Source: JBBROS01 sp964246015 (GTDB lineage: Bacteria; Pseudomonadota; Alphaproteobacteria; Acetobacterales; Acetobacteraceae). Taken from it: DNA of 46,941 bases. A program made the position numbers and the translations under genes. The notes beneath the pieces were generated by a model, which worked only from the letters and a program-made list of their open reading frames with translations, did not search any database and had not been told where the DNA came from. Location of the stretch: NCBI GenBank assembly GCA_964246015.1, contig CAXTPG010000023.1, forward strand, positions 1 through 46,941, in the 5' to 3' direction. Below are positions 23,361 to 31,894 of the stretch, in pieces. Every line of letters starts with the position of its first letter. Positions within the stretch are counted from its first letter, which is position 1.

Positions 23361-24361
23361 TCCATCGCCGCACCCTTCTCGCCGCCTTCCTCCTGCCATG
23401 GGCTGCCCGCGCGCAGGCGACGAGAAAGCTCCGCATCGGGCAGGCCACCCCGGCCGTCAGCTTCCTCCCCATCCAGGCCGCCCGCGCCTTGGGCGCCTTC
23501 GCCCCTCAGGGCCTCGATCTCGACTGGGCCGCCATCCCAGGGGGCGACCCCTCGTGCCTTGCCGCCCTCGATTCCGGCGACATCGACCTCGCCGCCGTCG
23601 GCTCCGAAACCCTTCTGAACGCCATCGCCAAGGGCCAGCCCTTCCAGATGGTCGCGTCCCTCATGTCGAAGGTCTCGCTCGAACTCGTCGTCAGCAACAA
23701 GGTCATCGAGCGCACGGGATCCGCCCCCGCCGACGATCCCCTCCCCAAGCGCCTCGCCCTCCTGAAGGGCCTCACCATCGGCGTCAGCGCCATCGGCGGG
23801 ACGCAGGACCGTGCCGCCCGCTGGCTCGCCCGCCAGGCCGGGTTGGATCCGCGCACTGGCATCCAGGTCGCCATGGCCGGCCCGCCCCCCTCCATCCAGG
23901 GCGCGCTCGAGGCCGGCCGCATCGACGCCTATGTCCTCAGCCCCCCCGAGGGCCTGATCAGCGAGGACGCCAGGACCGGCCAGGTGCTGATCCGCATGGG
24001 CGACGAGTTCCCGCAGCTCAAGCACGTCCCCTCCCTTGTCCTGGCCGTGAAAACGCCCGTCGATGCCGCGAAACGCGCCCTGACCGTCGCCGCCCTGAAG
24101 GCCCTGCAATCCGCCTCCGCCCAGCTCCTGTCCGACCCCCCGGGCATCGCCCTCAAAATCCAGGCCGCCCTCTACCCCCGCATCAAGCCCCAGGTCATGC
24201 AATCCGCCATCATCGGCCTGAAGACCGGCATCGAATCCCGTGGCCGCTTCGACCCGGAAGGCATTGCCGCCCTCCTGGCCTACGCCGCCGACGCCATCAC
24301 CGGCCTGGATCCCAAATCCCCCTTCTGGACCAACGAATACTGGGACGAGGCCGCGAAATGA
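23357..24361 (+). CDS. NMT1/SsuA-type periplasmic substrate-binding protein
   Basis: The 334-residue protein has an export signal (MIHRRTLLAAFLLPWAARAQA, cut after AQA). The mature part follows the NMT1/THI5/SsuA pattern: KLRIGQATPAVSFLPIQAARALGAFAPQGLDLDW, then GDIDLAAVGSETLLNAI. Such proteins bind sulfonates, pyrimidine precursors, bicarbonate or similar small molecules for ABC importers. No permease or ATPase gene is adjacent. The start overlaps the cobM stop (ATGA), so it is probably cotranscribed with the cobalamin genes. A link to cobalt or corrinoid supply is only a context-based guess. Confidence 0.85.
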   Translation: MIHRRTLLAAFLLPWAARAQATRKLRIGQATPAVSFLPIQAARALGAFAPQGLDLDWAAIPGGDPSCLAALDSGDIDLAAVGSETLLNAIAKGQPFQMVASLMSKVSLELVVSNKVIERTGSAPADDPLPKRLALLKGLTIGVSAIGGTQDRAARWLARQAGLDPRTGIQVAMAGPPPSIQGALEAGRIDAYVLSPPEGLISEDARTGQVLIRMGDEFPQLKHVPSLVLAVKTPVDAAKRALTVAALKALQSASAQLLSDPPGIALKIQAALYPRIKPQVMQSAIIGLKTGIESRGRFDPEGIAALLAYAADAITGLDPKSPFWTNEYWDEAAK

Positions 24362-25227
24362 ATCCCCCTCTCCCGCCTGCGGGAGAGGGCCAGGGTGAGG
24401 GCCCCAGCCACCCGGAGACGCGTGCCCCAATCGCCAACGCCCGCATGTACAGCGTAACCCCGGAAGCCGACGAAGCGTGGAAGACCCTCTTCCGCCACGT
24501 CGCCAAAACCTCCGGCGTCCCCCTCGACATCGTCGATCACCCCTTCCCCCGACCCGTCTCCGACCTCTGGCTGCGTCCCGACCTCGCCTGCGCCTTCATG
24601 TGCGGCTGGCCCTGGATCCGCGCCGGCGCCCGCCACATCCCCGTCGCCGCACCCATCCCCCGCGAGGCCGGCGCCCCCCGCTACTGGTCCAACCTCGTCG
24701 TCCGCGCCGACGACCCGGCACAAACCCTGGAAGACCTGAAGGACCGCCGCATCGCCTACACCATCCTCGACAGCCAATCCGGCTTCAGCGCCCTCCGTCA
24801 CCACCTCCGCACCCACCCAGCCCCCACCTTCGGAGAAATCGTCGGCCCCCTCACAACCCCACGCCGCAGCATCGAGGCGGTGGCCGAGAACCGCGCCGAC
24901 ATCGCCCCCATCGACAGCTACGCCCACGCTCTCCTCCGCCGCCACCTCCCCCACCTCACCGACCGCGTCCGTATCCTCGTTCGCACCCGGCCCACCCCCA
25001 TCCCCCTCCTGGTCGCAAGCCCCGACGCCGACCCCGCCATGGTCGCCGCCCTCCGTGCCGCCCTGCTCGCCATCACCGACCCGGCCCTTCTGGAACCCCT
25101 CGCGCTCCAGGGCTTCACCACCCCCCTCCCCATCGCCGAATACCAGCAGATGGAAGCCAGCGCCCGCGCCGCCGAACACGCGGGCCAGCACGACCTCACC
25201 CCCTTCCTTCGGGCCGATGCCGCATGA
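24358..25227 (+). CDS. PhnD-like substrate-binding protein without a signal peptide
   Basis: The 289-residue product resembles PhnD/transferrin-family periplasmic proteins: IANARMYSVTPEADEAWKTLF, PDLACAFMCGWPWI, TILDSQSGFSALRHHL and AVAENRADIAPIDSYAH. No secretion signal is visible. Residues 2-16 (NPPLPPAGEGQGEGP) are translated from a perfect palindromic repeat, so the repeat may have replaced the original 5' end. The ATG at 24358 (ATGA overlap) is the only start before the conserved IANARM; the next ATG is at 24445 within that motif. It has no transporter partners nearby and may be a cytoplasmic binding protein or a degraded importer component. It overlaps purC by ATGA. Confidence 0.78.
   Translation: MNPPLPPAGEGQGEGPSHPETRAPIANARMYSVTPEADEAWKTLFRHVAKTSGVPLDIVDHPFPRPVSDLWLRPDLACAFMCGWPWIRAGARHIPVAAPIPREAGAPRYWSNLVVRADDPAQTLEDLKDRRIAYTILDSQSGFSALRHHLRTHPAPTFGEIVGPLTTPRRSIEAVAENRADIAPIDSYAHALLRRHLPHLTDRVRILVRTRPTPIPLLVASPDADPAMVAALRAALLAITDPALLEPLALQGFTTPLPIAEYQQMEASARAAEHAGQHDLTPFLRADAA
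24366..24403 (+). repeat. Palindromic repeat copy 7 (perfect), at the 5' end of the PhnD-like gene
   Basis: CCCTCTCCCGC (24366-24376) and GCGGGAGAGGG (24379-24389) are perfect 11-base inverted arms around a CT loop. The tail CCAGGGTGAGGGCC follows. It begins just after the start codon of the PhnD-like gene and is read in frame. Confidence 0.88.
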
Positions 25228-26165
25228 TCCTCTCCGACGCCACCATCCCGGAACTCCCGGGCCACTACCGCGGCAAGGTTCGCGACAACTACGACCTCCC
25301 GGACGGCCGCCGCATCCTCGTCGCCACCGACCGACTCTCCGCCTTCGACATCATCCTCGCCAGCATTCCGCACAAGGGCCGGGTCCTTACCGCGACCGCC
25401 CGCCATGCCTTCGACCACACCGCCGACATCTGTCCCAACTGGGTCGAATCCTACCCCGACCCCAACGCCGTCATCGGCCGCCGCCTCACCATCCTCCCCG
25501 TCGAGATCGTTGTCCGCGGCTACCTCGCCGGCACGACCGGGACCTCCATCCTCACCCAATACAAGGCCGGCGCCCGCACCCTCTACGGCCACAGCTTCCC
25601 CGACGGCCTCCGCGACAACGCCCCCCTCCCAACCCCGATCATCACCCCCACCAGCAAGGCCATGGACGGCGCCCACGACGCCCCCCTCACCCAAGCCGAA
25701 ATCCTGGAAAACCGCCTCGTCACCCCCGCCCAATGGGACGAGGTCACCGCCAAGGCCCTCGCCCTCTTCGCCCGGGGCCAACGGATCGCCGCCGCCCGAG
25801 GCCTCATCCTCGCGGACACCAAATACGAGTTCGGCACCGACGACGCGGGCCGCATCATCCTCGCCGATGAAATCCACACCCCCGACAGCAGCCGATACTG
25901 GAAAGCCGCCAGCTACCAAGCCCGCTTCGAAGCCGGCGAGAAACCCGAAAGCTTCGACAAGGATTTCGTCCGCAACTGGGTCGCCGCCCGCTGCGACCCC
26001 TACAACGACCCCATCCCCACCATCCCCGAAGACCTCATCCAGGCCACCGCGAAGGTCTACATCGAGGCCTACGAGACCATCACCGCAGAAACCTTCATCC
26101 CCCCAGACCCGAACGAGGACATCCTCACCCGCATCCGAGGCAACCTGAGGCCGTGGTTCTCCTGA
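25224..26165 (+). CDS. purC: Phosphoribosylaminoimidazole-succinocarboxamide synthase
   Basis: PurC condenses CAIR with aspartate in purine synthesis. The 313-residue protein is of the longer, yeast ADE1-like type. Motifs include GKVRDNYDLPDGRRILVATDRLSAFD, VEIVVRGYLAGT, TSKAMDGAHDAPL, LADTKYEFG and DEIHTPDSSRYW. The start is the ATGA overlap with the PhnD-like gene, an unusual neighbour for a housekeeping enzyme. This would place purC at the end of a possible cobalamin-regulated transcript unless an internal promoter exists. A 20-base gap separates it from the next gene. Confidence 0.95.
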   Translation: MILSDATIPELPGHYRGKVRDNYDLPDGRRILVATDRLSAFDIILASIPHKGRVLTATARHAFDHTADICPNWVESYPDPNAVIGRRLTILPVEIVVRGYLAGTTGTSILTQYKAGARTLYGHSFPDGLRDNAPLPTPIITPTSKAMDGAHDAPLTQAEILENRLVTPAQWDEVTAKALALFARGQRIAAARGLILADTKYEFGTDDAGRIILADEIHTPDSSRYWKAASYQARFEAGEKPESFDKDFVRNWVAARCDPYNDPIPTIPEDLIQATAKVYIEAYETITAETFIPPDPNEDILTRIRGNLRPWFS

Positions 26166-26185
26166 TAAGTGGAAACTGACCCCTG

Positions 26186-27196
26186 ATGACTGACATGCCC
26201 CCCGTCTACATCGACTTCCTCAACCGCTTCGACATCGAGGACCTCCACCTCACCAACGAGGAGATCATCGGCGCCATCGAAACCCAGCTCCGCCTCCAGG
26301 GCCAGGGTCACGCCGTCATCGAACCCCGCGTCTTCCTCGAACCCGGCGCAGCCCGCGGCCACTTCAACGTCCTCCGCGGCGCCATCGGCGCCGACGTCAA
26401 TCGCGCCGGCGTCAAGGTCGTCGGCGACTTCGTCGACAACTACCAGCTCGGCTACCCCAGCGAACTCGCCACCCTCCTCCTCCTCGATCCCACCATGGGC
26501 GCCCCGAAAGCCATCATCGAGGCCTCGGGCATCACCGACATGCGGACCGGCGCCGTCACCGCCGTCGGCGCCAAATACCTGGCCCGCAAGGACAGCAAAA
26601 TCCTCGGCCACATCGGCGCCCGCGGCTCCAGCTACTGGAACGTCCGCCTCCTCGACAGCCTCTTCCACTTCGACGAGATCCGCGTCCACTCCCGCCGCCC
26701 CGAATCCCAGAACGCGTTCGCCGCACGCCTCTCCAAGGACCTCGGCAAGCCCGTCCACGCCATGAACGACTGGCGTTCCACCATCGAGGGCGCCGACATC
26801 GTCGTCGAGGCCTCCCGCCTCGTCGCCCCCGAACCCCTGCTCCACACCGCCTGGATCAAGCCCGGCGCCCTCGTCATGCCCTACGGCACCCAATCCGCCG
26901 TCGAACTCTCCCTGACCGACATCATGTCGAAGCTCATCGTCGACGACTGGGGCCAGTGCCGCGCCGGCAAATGGGGCGCCCTCCGCCAGCACGTCGAGGC
27001 CGGCAAGCTCAGCGAGGCGACCCTCCACGCCGAAATGGGCCAGGTCGTCGCCGGCCTCCGCCCCGGCCGCGAGACCGACGCCGAAACCATCCTCTTCTGG
27101 CACCGCGGCCTCAGCCTCAGCGACATCGCCCTCGGCCACGCCATGCTCGAAAAGGCCAAGACGCTCGGCATCGGCCAAAGGCTACGCTTCTGCTGA
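26186..27196 (+). CDS. Ornithine cyclodeaminase / mu-crystallin family protein
   Basis: The 336-residue protein matches the OCD/mu-crystallin family. It has a substrate region EPRVFLEPGAARGHFNVLRG, VDNYQLGYPSELATLLLLDPTMGAPKAIIEASGITDMRTGAVTAVGAKYLA, the nucleotide-binding LGHIGARGSSYWN and GADIVVEASRL. Members include ornithine cyclodeaminase, ketimine and imine reductases and amino-acid dehydrogenases, so the exact reaction is open. The stop overlaps the start of a tiny membrane protein gene (TGATG), and this chain leads into the peptide-type ABC importer. That suggests the imported compound or its product is the substrate. A second ATG at 26195 is possible. Confidence 0.88.
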   Translation: MTDMPPVYIDFLNRFDIEDLHLTNEEIIGAIETQLRLQGQGHAVIEPRVFLEPGAARGHFNVLRGAIGADVNRAGVKVVGDFVDNYQLGYPSELATLLLLDPTMGAPKAIIEASGITDMRTGAVTAVGAKYLARKDSKILGHIGARGSSYWNVRLLDSLFHFDEIRVHSRRPESQNAFAARLSKDLGKPVHAMNDWRSTIEGADIVVEASRLVAPEPLLHTAWIKPGALVMPYGTQSAVELSLTDIMSKLIVDDWGQCRAGKWGALRQHVEAGKLSEATLHAEMGQVVAGLRPGRETDAETILFWHRGLSLSDIALGHAMLEKAKTLGIGQRLRFC

Positions 27197-27420
27197 TGAG
27201 CCTTGTCCGCAACGAACAACGCAAGCTCCTGGCCACCGCCCTGAACAATCTCGGCGTCGCCGCTATCGTCACCGGGGGATTTGCGCCCCTGGTCGGGTTC
27301 CTCATCGGCACCTTGCAGGAAGACGACCCGTTGCGGATTGCCTCGATCGTCGTCATCTGGCTGATTCTCGGATATGCCTTGATCCGTTCAGCGCAGCGCG
27401 TGCTGCAGGAGTTGGTCTGA
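27196..27420 (+). CDS. Small two-helix membrane protein, unknown function
   Basis: This 74-residue protein has two hydrophobic segments (about residues 15-41 and 47-64) separated by GTLQEDDPLR. I recognise no family. It is joined to its neighbours by TGATG overlaps on both sides, so it is almost certainly translated and part of the operon. Codon use is like that of the flanking genes. Confidence 0.7.
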   Translation: MSLVRNEQRKLLATALNNLGVAAIVTGGFAPLVGFLIGTLQEDDPLRIASIVVIWLILGYALIRSAQRVLQELV

Positions 27421-27554
27421 TGCGCCTCTACGACCTCTTCCTCTTCGGTCCGCCTGTGGTGATCGGGCTCGGCGCCTGGGTGGTGGTGCGTATGGAAATC
27501 CGACGCTCCCGGATCGAACGTGAACTCGCCCGCCGCGAAGGACCCGCCGAATGA
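27420..27554 (+). CDS. 44-residue single-helix membrane protein, unknown function
   Basis: The frame starts at ATG 27420 inside a TGATG overlap and ends in an ATGA overlap with the binding-protein gene. It encodes MRLYDLFLFGPPVVIGLGA, continues WVVVRMEIRRSR, and ends in a charged tail. One transmembrane helix is followed by a basic/acidic helix, so the C terminus is probably cytoplasmic. The exact overlaps at both ends are the main evidence that it is a gene. Together with the 74-residue protein it might modulate the ABC importer, but this is speculative. Confidence 0.6.
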   Translation: MRLYDLFLFGPPVVIGLGAWVVVRMEIRRSRIERELARREGPAE

Positions 27555-29071
27555 TCACCCGCCGCACCGCACTCCTCGCATCCGCCATCGCCGCCCTCGC
27601 CCGCCCCGCGGCCGCGCAAGCCAGACCCGCCATCGCCGTCCGCATCGACCGCGACGTCGAGGTGCTCGACCCCGCCTTCCGCTCCGGCCTGCAGGACGGC
27701 AACATCATCCGCGCCATCTACCAGCGCCTCTTCACCGTCTCCCCCGGTGGAGACCTGGTGCCGGACGCCGCCAGCAAGCTTGAGCAAACCTCCCCCACCA
27801 CCGTCGAGTTCACCCTCAAGCCCGGCCAGGTGTTTACCGACGGCTTCGGCGAAATGACCGCCGAAGACGTGAAGTTCTCCTTCGAACGCTTCGCCATCGC
27901 CCCCGTCAACGGCAAGGAATCGCCTTATAAGGGTGACTGGGCCAGCCTGAAGTCCGTCGAGGTCACCGGCCACTACACCGGCCGCATCGTCATGGAGAAA
28001 CCCCGCGCCGCCCTCTTCAGCGTCGCCATCGGCGACGTATCCGGAAGCATCGTCAGCAAGAAGGCCGTGGAAACCCGCGGCGTCGAGCACAACACCCGCC
28101 CCGTTGGGTCCGGCCCGCTCAAGGTGAAATCCTTCGAAAAGCAGAAAGGCGTCGTCCTCGACCGCAACCCCGCCTATCCCGGTGCCCGCGCAGGATTCGA
28201 CGAAGTCGCCGTCCGCTACGTCCAGGACCCCAAGACCACCGAACTCGGCCTCCGCTCCGGCGAGCTCGACTTCGCCCTCCTCCCCCCCCAATCCGCCGAA
28301 CCCCTCCGCACCGTCGCCGGCCTCGCCGTCACCCAGCAACCCGGCATCGCCAACGTCTGGATCGGCCTCAACGTCGAAAAGAAGCCCTTCGACGACATCC
28401 GCGTCCGCCGCGCCTTCCGCCTGGCACTCGACATCGATCAGATGCTGCTGGCCGGCTACAACGGCCGCGCCCCCCGTGCGAACTGCCTCGTCATGCCGCA
28501 GGTCGTCGGCCACTGGAAGGACGCCCCCGTCCTCAAGCGCGACATCCCCCAGGCGAAGAAACTCCTCGCCGAAGCCGGGCTGGCCCAGGGTTTCAAGTGC
28601 CGCATGGTCATCCAGAACCAGCCGGTCTTCCAGACCATGGCCCTCGTCGCCCGCGCCCTCCTGGCCGACGCCGGCATCCAACTGGACATCGACGCCCAGG
28701 AATCCGGCAGCTTCTTCTCCGCCGGCAAGGGCGACGCCGGCAAGACGCTCGATACCGTCATGATCCGCTTCAACGGCAAGATGGACCCCAACTTCCTCGC
28801 CCAATGGTTCACCACCAGCCAGATCGGCGTCTGGAACTGGCAGCGCTGGAGCGACCCCACCTTCGACAGCCTCCTCGACCAGGCCAGCGCCGAACTGGAC
28901 CCCACCAAACGCGCCGCCCTCATGGTCGAAGCGCAAAAGCGCATGGAAGCCAGCGAGTGCCTCACCTGGCTCACCTACGACGTCAGCACCTTCGTCAGCC
29001 GCACCTGGCTCAAACCCGCTCTCCTCCCCAGCGGCATCGACTGGGCCCTCGACCGCTTCGCCCCCGCTTGA
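27551..29071 (+). CDS. ABC importer substrate-binding protein, family 5 (DppA/OppA type)
   Basis: The 506-residue protein starts with a twin-arginine-like signal (MITRRTALLASAIAALARPAAAQA). The mature region shows family-5 features: DVEVLDPAFRSGLQDGNIIRAIYQRLF, FTLKPGQVFTDGFGEMTAEDVKFSFER, GSGPLKVKSFEK and RRAFRLALDID. These proteins deliver peptides, nickel, opines or other solutes to Dpp/Opp-type importers in the inner membrane. The two permease and two ATPase genes follow directly on the same strand, so this is the dedicated binding protein. The start overlaps the small membrane-protein gene by ATGA. Confidence 0.92.
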   Translation: MITRRTALLASAIAALARPAAAQARPAIAVRIDRDVEVLDPAFRSGLQDGNIIRAIYQRLFTVSPGGDLVPDAASKLEQTSPTTVEFTLKPGQVFTDGFGEMTAEDVKFSFERFAIAPVNGKESPYKGDWASLKSVEVTGHYTGRIVMEKPRAALFSVAIGDVSGSIVSKKAVETRGVEHNTRPVGSGPLKVKSFEKQKGVVLDRNPAYPGARAGFDEVAVRYVQDPKTTELGLRSGELDFALLPPQSAEPLRTVAGLAVTQQPGIANVWIGLNVEKKPFDDIRVRRAFRLALDIDQMLLAGYNGRAPRANCLVMPQVVGHWKDAPVLKRDIPQAKKLLAEAGLAQGFKCRMVIQNQPVFQTMALVARALLADAGIQLDIDAQESGSFFSAGKGDAGKTLDTVMIRFNGKMDPNFLAQWFTTSQIGVWNWQRWSDPTFDSLLDQASAELDPTKRAALMVEAQKRMEASECLTWLTYDVSTFVSRTWLKPALLPSGIDWALDRFAPA

Positions 29072-29102
29072 CACAACCCGAGCACACCATCCCCGGCGCA
29101 CA

Positions 29103-29137
29103 GTACGTCATCCCCGGGCTTGACCCGGGGACCTCGT
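29103..29137 (+). repeat. 35-base dispersed repeat, copy A
   Basis: The sequence beginning GTACGTCATCCCCGGGCTTG contains the palindrome CCCCGGG-CTTGA-CCCGGGG and ends ACCTCGT. Its exact reverse complement occurs at 44270-44304. Repeats of the GTCATCCCGGGCTTGACCCGGG kind are common between genes in alphaproteobacteria. It lies between the binding-protein and first permease genes and could form a hairpin that lowers permease expression. Confidence 0.9.
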
Positions 29138-29172
29138 GCCAGTGACGCACCCACCGTGCCGCACGAACCCTG

Positions 29173-30111
29173 ATGCGCTACATCGCCAGCCGCCTCCTTA
29201 CCACGGTCCTCACCGTGCTCGGCGCCATGCTCCTCCTGTTCGCCCTTACCGTCCTCGTTCCCGGCGACCCGGCGGCCATCCTCCTCGGCCCCCAGGCCTC
29301 CCCTGAATCCGCCGCCCGCTTCATCAGCGAAATGGGCCTCGACCAGCCCATCCACATCCGCTTCCTCCGCTTCTTCGCCAACCTCCTGCAAGGCGACCTC
29401 GGCACCGACGTCGTCAACGGCCGCCGCGTCGCCGCATCCGTCGCCGCGGTCCTGCCCTACACGGTCATCCTCACCTTCGCCTCGATCGCGCTCTCCATGC
29501 TCCTCGGCATTCCCCTCGGCGCCTACGCCGCCACCCGCCCCGGCTCCTGGGCCGACAACCTCCTGGCCGGCGTTTCCGTCGCGTTCATCGCCATCCCCAG
29601 CTTCGTCGTCGCCATCCTCCTCCTGCTCGTCTTCTCCGTCTGGCTCGACTGGCTGCCCGTCCTCGGCACCGGCCGGGACGGCGACTGGGCCGACCAGGCC
29701 CGCCGCCTCATCCTCCCCACCATCGCCCTCTCCGTCGGCTGGATCGGCTTCATCGCCCGCCTCGTCCGGACCTCCATGCTCGAGGTGCTGAACCAGCCCT
29801 ACATCCGCACCGCCCGCGCCTACGGCCTGCCTGCCCGCCAGACAATCTACAAATACGCGCTGAAGAACGCCTTCATCCCCCCTCTCGCCATCCTCGGCCT
29901 CGGCGTCGGACGCCTCCTCGGCGGCGCCGTCCTCGTCGAGATCGTCTTCGCCCGCCCCGGCCTCGGCCGCCTCGTCCTCGATGCCATCAACGCCCGCAAC
30001 TACCCCGTCCTCCAGGGCGCCGTGCTCGTCGTCGTCCTCCTCTTCGTCGTCACCAACCTGCTGGTGGACCTCCTCTACGCCGCCCTCGATCCCCGGATGC
30101 GCCGCACGTGA
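29173..30111 (+). CDS. ABC importer permease, DppB type
   Basis: The 312-residue protein has the N-terminal helix YIASRLLTTVLTVLGAMLLLF followed by LTVLVPGDPA, six predicted membrane segments and the EAA loop around EVLNQPYIRTARAYGLPARQ, which contacts the ATPase. This is the DppB/OppB permease of a peptide-type importer. The stop overlaps the GTG start of the partner permease (GTGA). A 101-base gap with the dispersed repeat separates it from the binding-protein gene. Confidence 0.95.
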   Translation: MRYIASRLLTTVLTVLGAMLLLFALTVLVPGDPAAILLGPQASPESAARFISEMGLDQPIHIRFLRFFANLLQGDLGTDVVNGRRVAASVAAVLPYTVILTFASIALSMLLGIPLGAYAATRPGSWADNLLAGVSVAFIAIPSFVVAILLLLVFSVWLDWLPVLGTGRDGDWADQARRLILPTIALSVGWIGFIARLVRTSMLEVLNQPYIRTARAYGLPARQTIYKYALKNAFIPPLAILGLGVGRLLGGAVLVEIVFARPGLGRLVLDAINARNYPVLQGAVLVVVLLFVVTNLLVDLLYAALDPRMRRT

Positions 30112-30935
30112 TCCGGCGCCTCCTCTCCACCCACGCCGGCCGCCTCGGCACCCTCATCGTCGCCCTCGTCGCCATCGCCGCCCTTTTCTCTCCCTGGATC
30201 TCCCCCTGGGACCCCGACAAGCTCGACGTGCTCGACCGGTTCGGCTTCCCTACCGCCCGCCACTGGCTCGGCACCGACCAGCTCGGCCGGGACCTGTTCT
30301 CCCGACTCCTCCACGGCGCAACAGTCGCCATGGAGGTCTCGCTCTCCTCCATCCTCGTCGCCCTCGTCGCAGGCACCGCGCTGGGTATGGCCGCCGCCTC
30401 CGTCCCAGCCGCGTGGGAGCGTCTGTTCCTCATCCTCTTCGACGTCGTCAGCGCCTTCCCCTCCCTTGTGCTCGCCCTCGCCATCGTCGCCGTCTTCGGC
30501 CCCAGCAACGAGCACCTCGTCGTCATCGTCGCCATCACCCTCATCCCCCATTTCGGCCGCGTCGCCCGTGCTCAGACCCTGGCGCTCCGCTCGGCCCCCT
30601 TCCTGGAGGCCGAGCGCATCCTGGGCGCGTCCCCCGCCCGGATCATGCTGCGCCACACCCTCCCCAACATTGCCGGCCCCCTCATCGTCCTCGCCAGCAT
30701 GGAGATCCCCGTCGTCATCACGATCGAGGCCGGGCTCTCGTTCATCGGTCTCGGCGTCCGCCCCCCGCTCGCAAGCTGGGGCACCCTCATCTACGACGGC
30801 TACGCCTACCTCAGCGACAGTCCGCTCCCCGTCCTCGTCAGCAGCGCCGCCCTCGCCCTCGCCACACTGGGCTTCACCCTGTTCGGCGAGGCCCTCCGCG
30901 ACGCCACCGACCCCCGCAGCCGCCGCCACGCATGA
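30108..30935 (+). CDS. ABC importer permease, DppC type
   Basis: The 275-residue protein is the second permease. It has FGFPTARHWLGTDQLGRDLFSRLLHGATVAMEVS, typical of DppC/OppC, and the EAA loop APFLEAERILGASPARIMLR. It starts with GTG at 30108, overlapping the DppB-type stop. It ends in an ATGA overlap with the first ATPase. It pairs with the DppB-type protein to form the membrane channel. Confidence 0.95.
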   Translation: MIRRLLSTHAGRLGTLIVALVAIAALFSPWISPWDPDKLDVLDRFGFPTARHWLGTDQLGRDLFSRLLHGATVAMEVSLSSILVALVAGTALGMAAASVPAAWERLFLILFDVVSAFPSLVLALAIVAVFGPSNEHLVVIVAITLIPHFGRVARAQTLALRSAPFLEAERILGASPARIMLRHTLPNIAGPLIVLASMEIPVVITIEAGLSFIGLGVRPPLASWGTLIYDGYAYLSDSPLPVLVSSAALALATLGFTLFGEALRDATDPRSRRHA

Positions 30936-31894
30936 CGACCCTCGTCTCCATCCAGAACCTTCACCTGCGCGCCGCCACCCCCCGCGGCGACGCCCACATC
31001 CTCCGCGGGATCGACCTCGACATCGGCCGCGGCCGCATCGTCGGCATCGTCGGGGAAAGCGGCTCCGGCAAAAGCACCCTTGCCCTCGCCCTCATGCGCC
31101 TCCTCCCCGGCAACGTCGCACCCCTGACGGGCCGCATCCTCCTGGACGACCAGGATCTCGCAACCCTGCCTGAACCCAGGATGGCCGCCCTCCGCGGCAC
31201 GACGCTCGCAATGGTGTTCCAGGACCCGGCAACCGCCCTCAACCCCGTCTTCACCATCGGCACCCACCTCGTCGACGTCATCCGCCGCCGCGACCCCGGC
31301 ACCTCCCGCGCCAAAGCCCGCGCCCTCGCCGAACAGACCCTCCGCCGGGTCGAGATCGCCGACCCCGCCCTCCGCCTCCGCGCCTACCCCCACGAACTCT
31401 CCGGCGGCATGCGCCAACGCGTCATGATCGCCATGGCCCTCCTCGTCCGCCCGGACCTCCTGCTCGCGGACGAACCCACCACCGCCCTCGATGCGACGGT
31501 CGAGGCCGGCATCGTCGCCCTTTTCGAACGTCTCCGGGCCGAACTCGACGGCTCCATCCTCTTCATCTCCCACCACCTCGGCCTCGTCGCCGGCCTCTGC
31601 GACGACATCGCCGTCATGTACGGCGGCCGCATCGTCGAGACCGGTCCCGCCGCCGCGGTCTGCACCACCCCCCTCCACCCCTACACGGCCGCCCTGCTCG
31701 CCTGCGAACCCGGTGAGGGAACCGGCCCCCTCGCCACCATCCCCGGTGCCGTCCCCGACCCCGTCGCCATACCCCAGGGCTGCATCTTCGCCCCCCGCTG
31801 CACCGCCGCCGAGCCACGCTGCACGACGGAAGACCAGCCCCTCCGCGCCCTTGCCCCCGACCGCCGCGCCGCCTGCTGGAAGGCGCAGGCATGA
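30932..31894 (+). CDS. ABC importer ATPase, DppD type
   Basis: The 320-residue ATPase has Walker A GESGSGKST, signature LSGGMRQR, Walker B LLLADEPTTALD and the H-loop ISHHLG. The C-terminal oligopeptide-transporter extension carries GCIFAPRCTAAEPRC, a cysteine motif that in related proteins can bind an iron-sulfur cluster. The open frame continues upstream into the permease gene, but homology starts at MTTLVSIQNLHL, so the start is ATG 30932. It overlaps the second ATPase by ATGA. Confidence 0.95.
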   Translation: MTTLVSIQNLHLRAATPRGDAHILRGIDLDIGRGRIVGIVGESGSGKSTLALALMRLLPGNVAPLTGRILLDDQDLATLPEPRMAALRGTTLAMVFQDPATALNPVFTIGTHLVDVIRRRDPGTSRAKARALAEQTLRRVEIADPALRLRAYPHELSGGMRQRVMIAMALLVRPDLLLADEPTTALDATVEAGIVALFERLRAELDGSILFISHHLGLVAGLCDDIAVMYGGRIVETGPAAAVCTTPLHPYTAALLACEPGEGTGPLATIPGAVPDPVAIPQGCIFAPRCTAAEPRCTTEDQPLRALAPDRRAACWKAQA

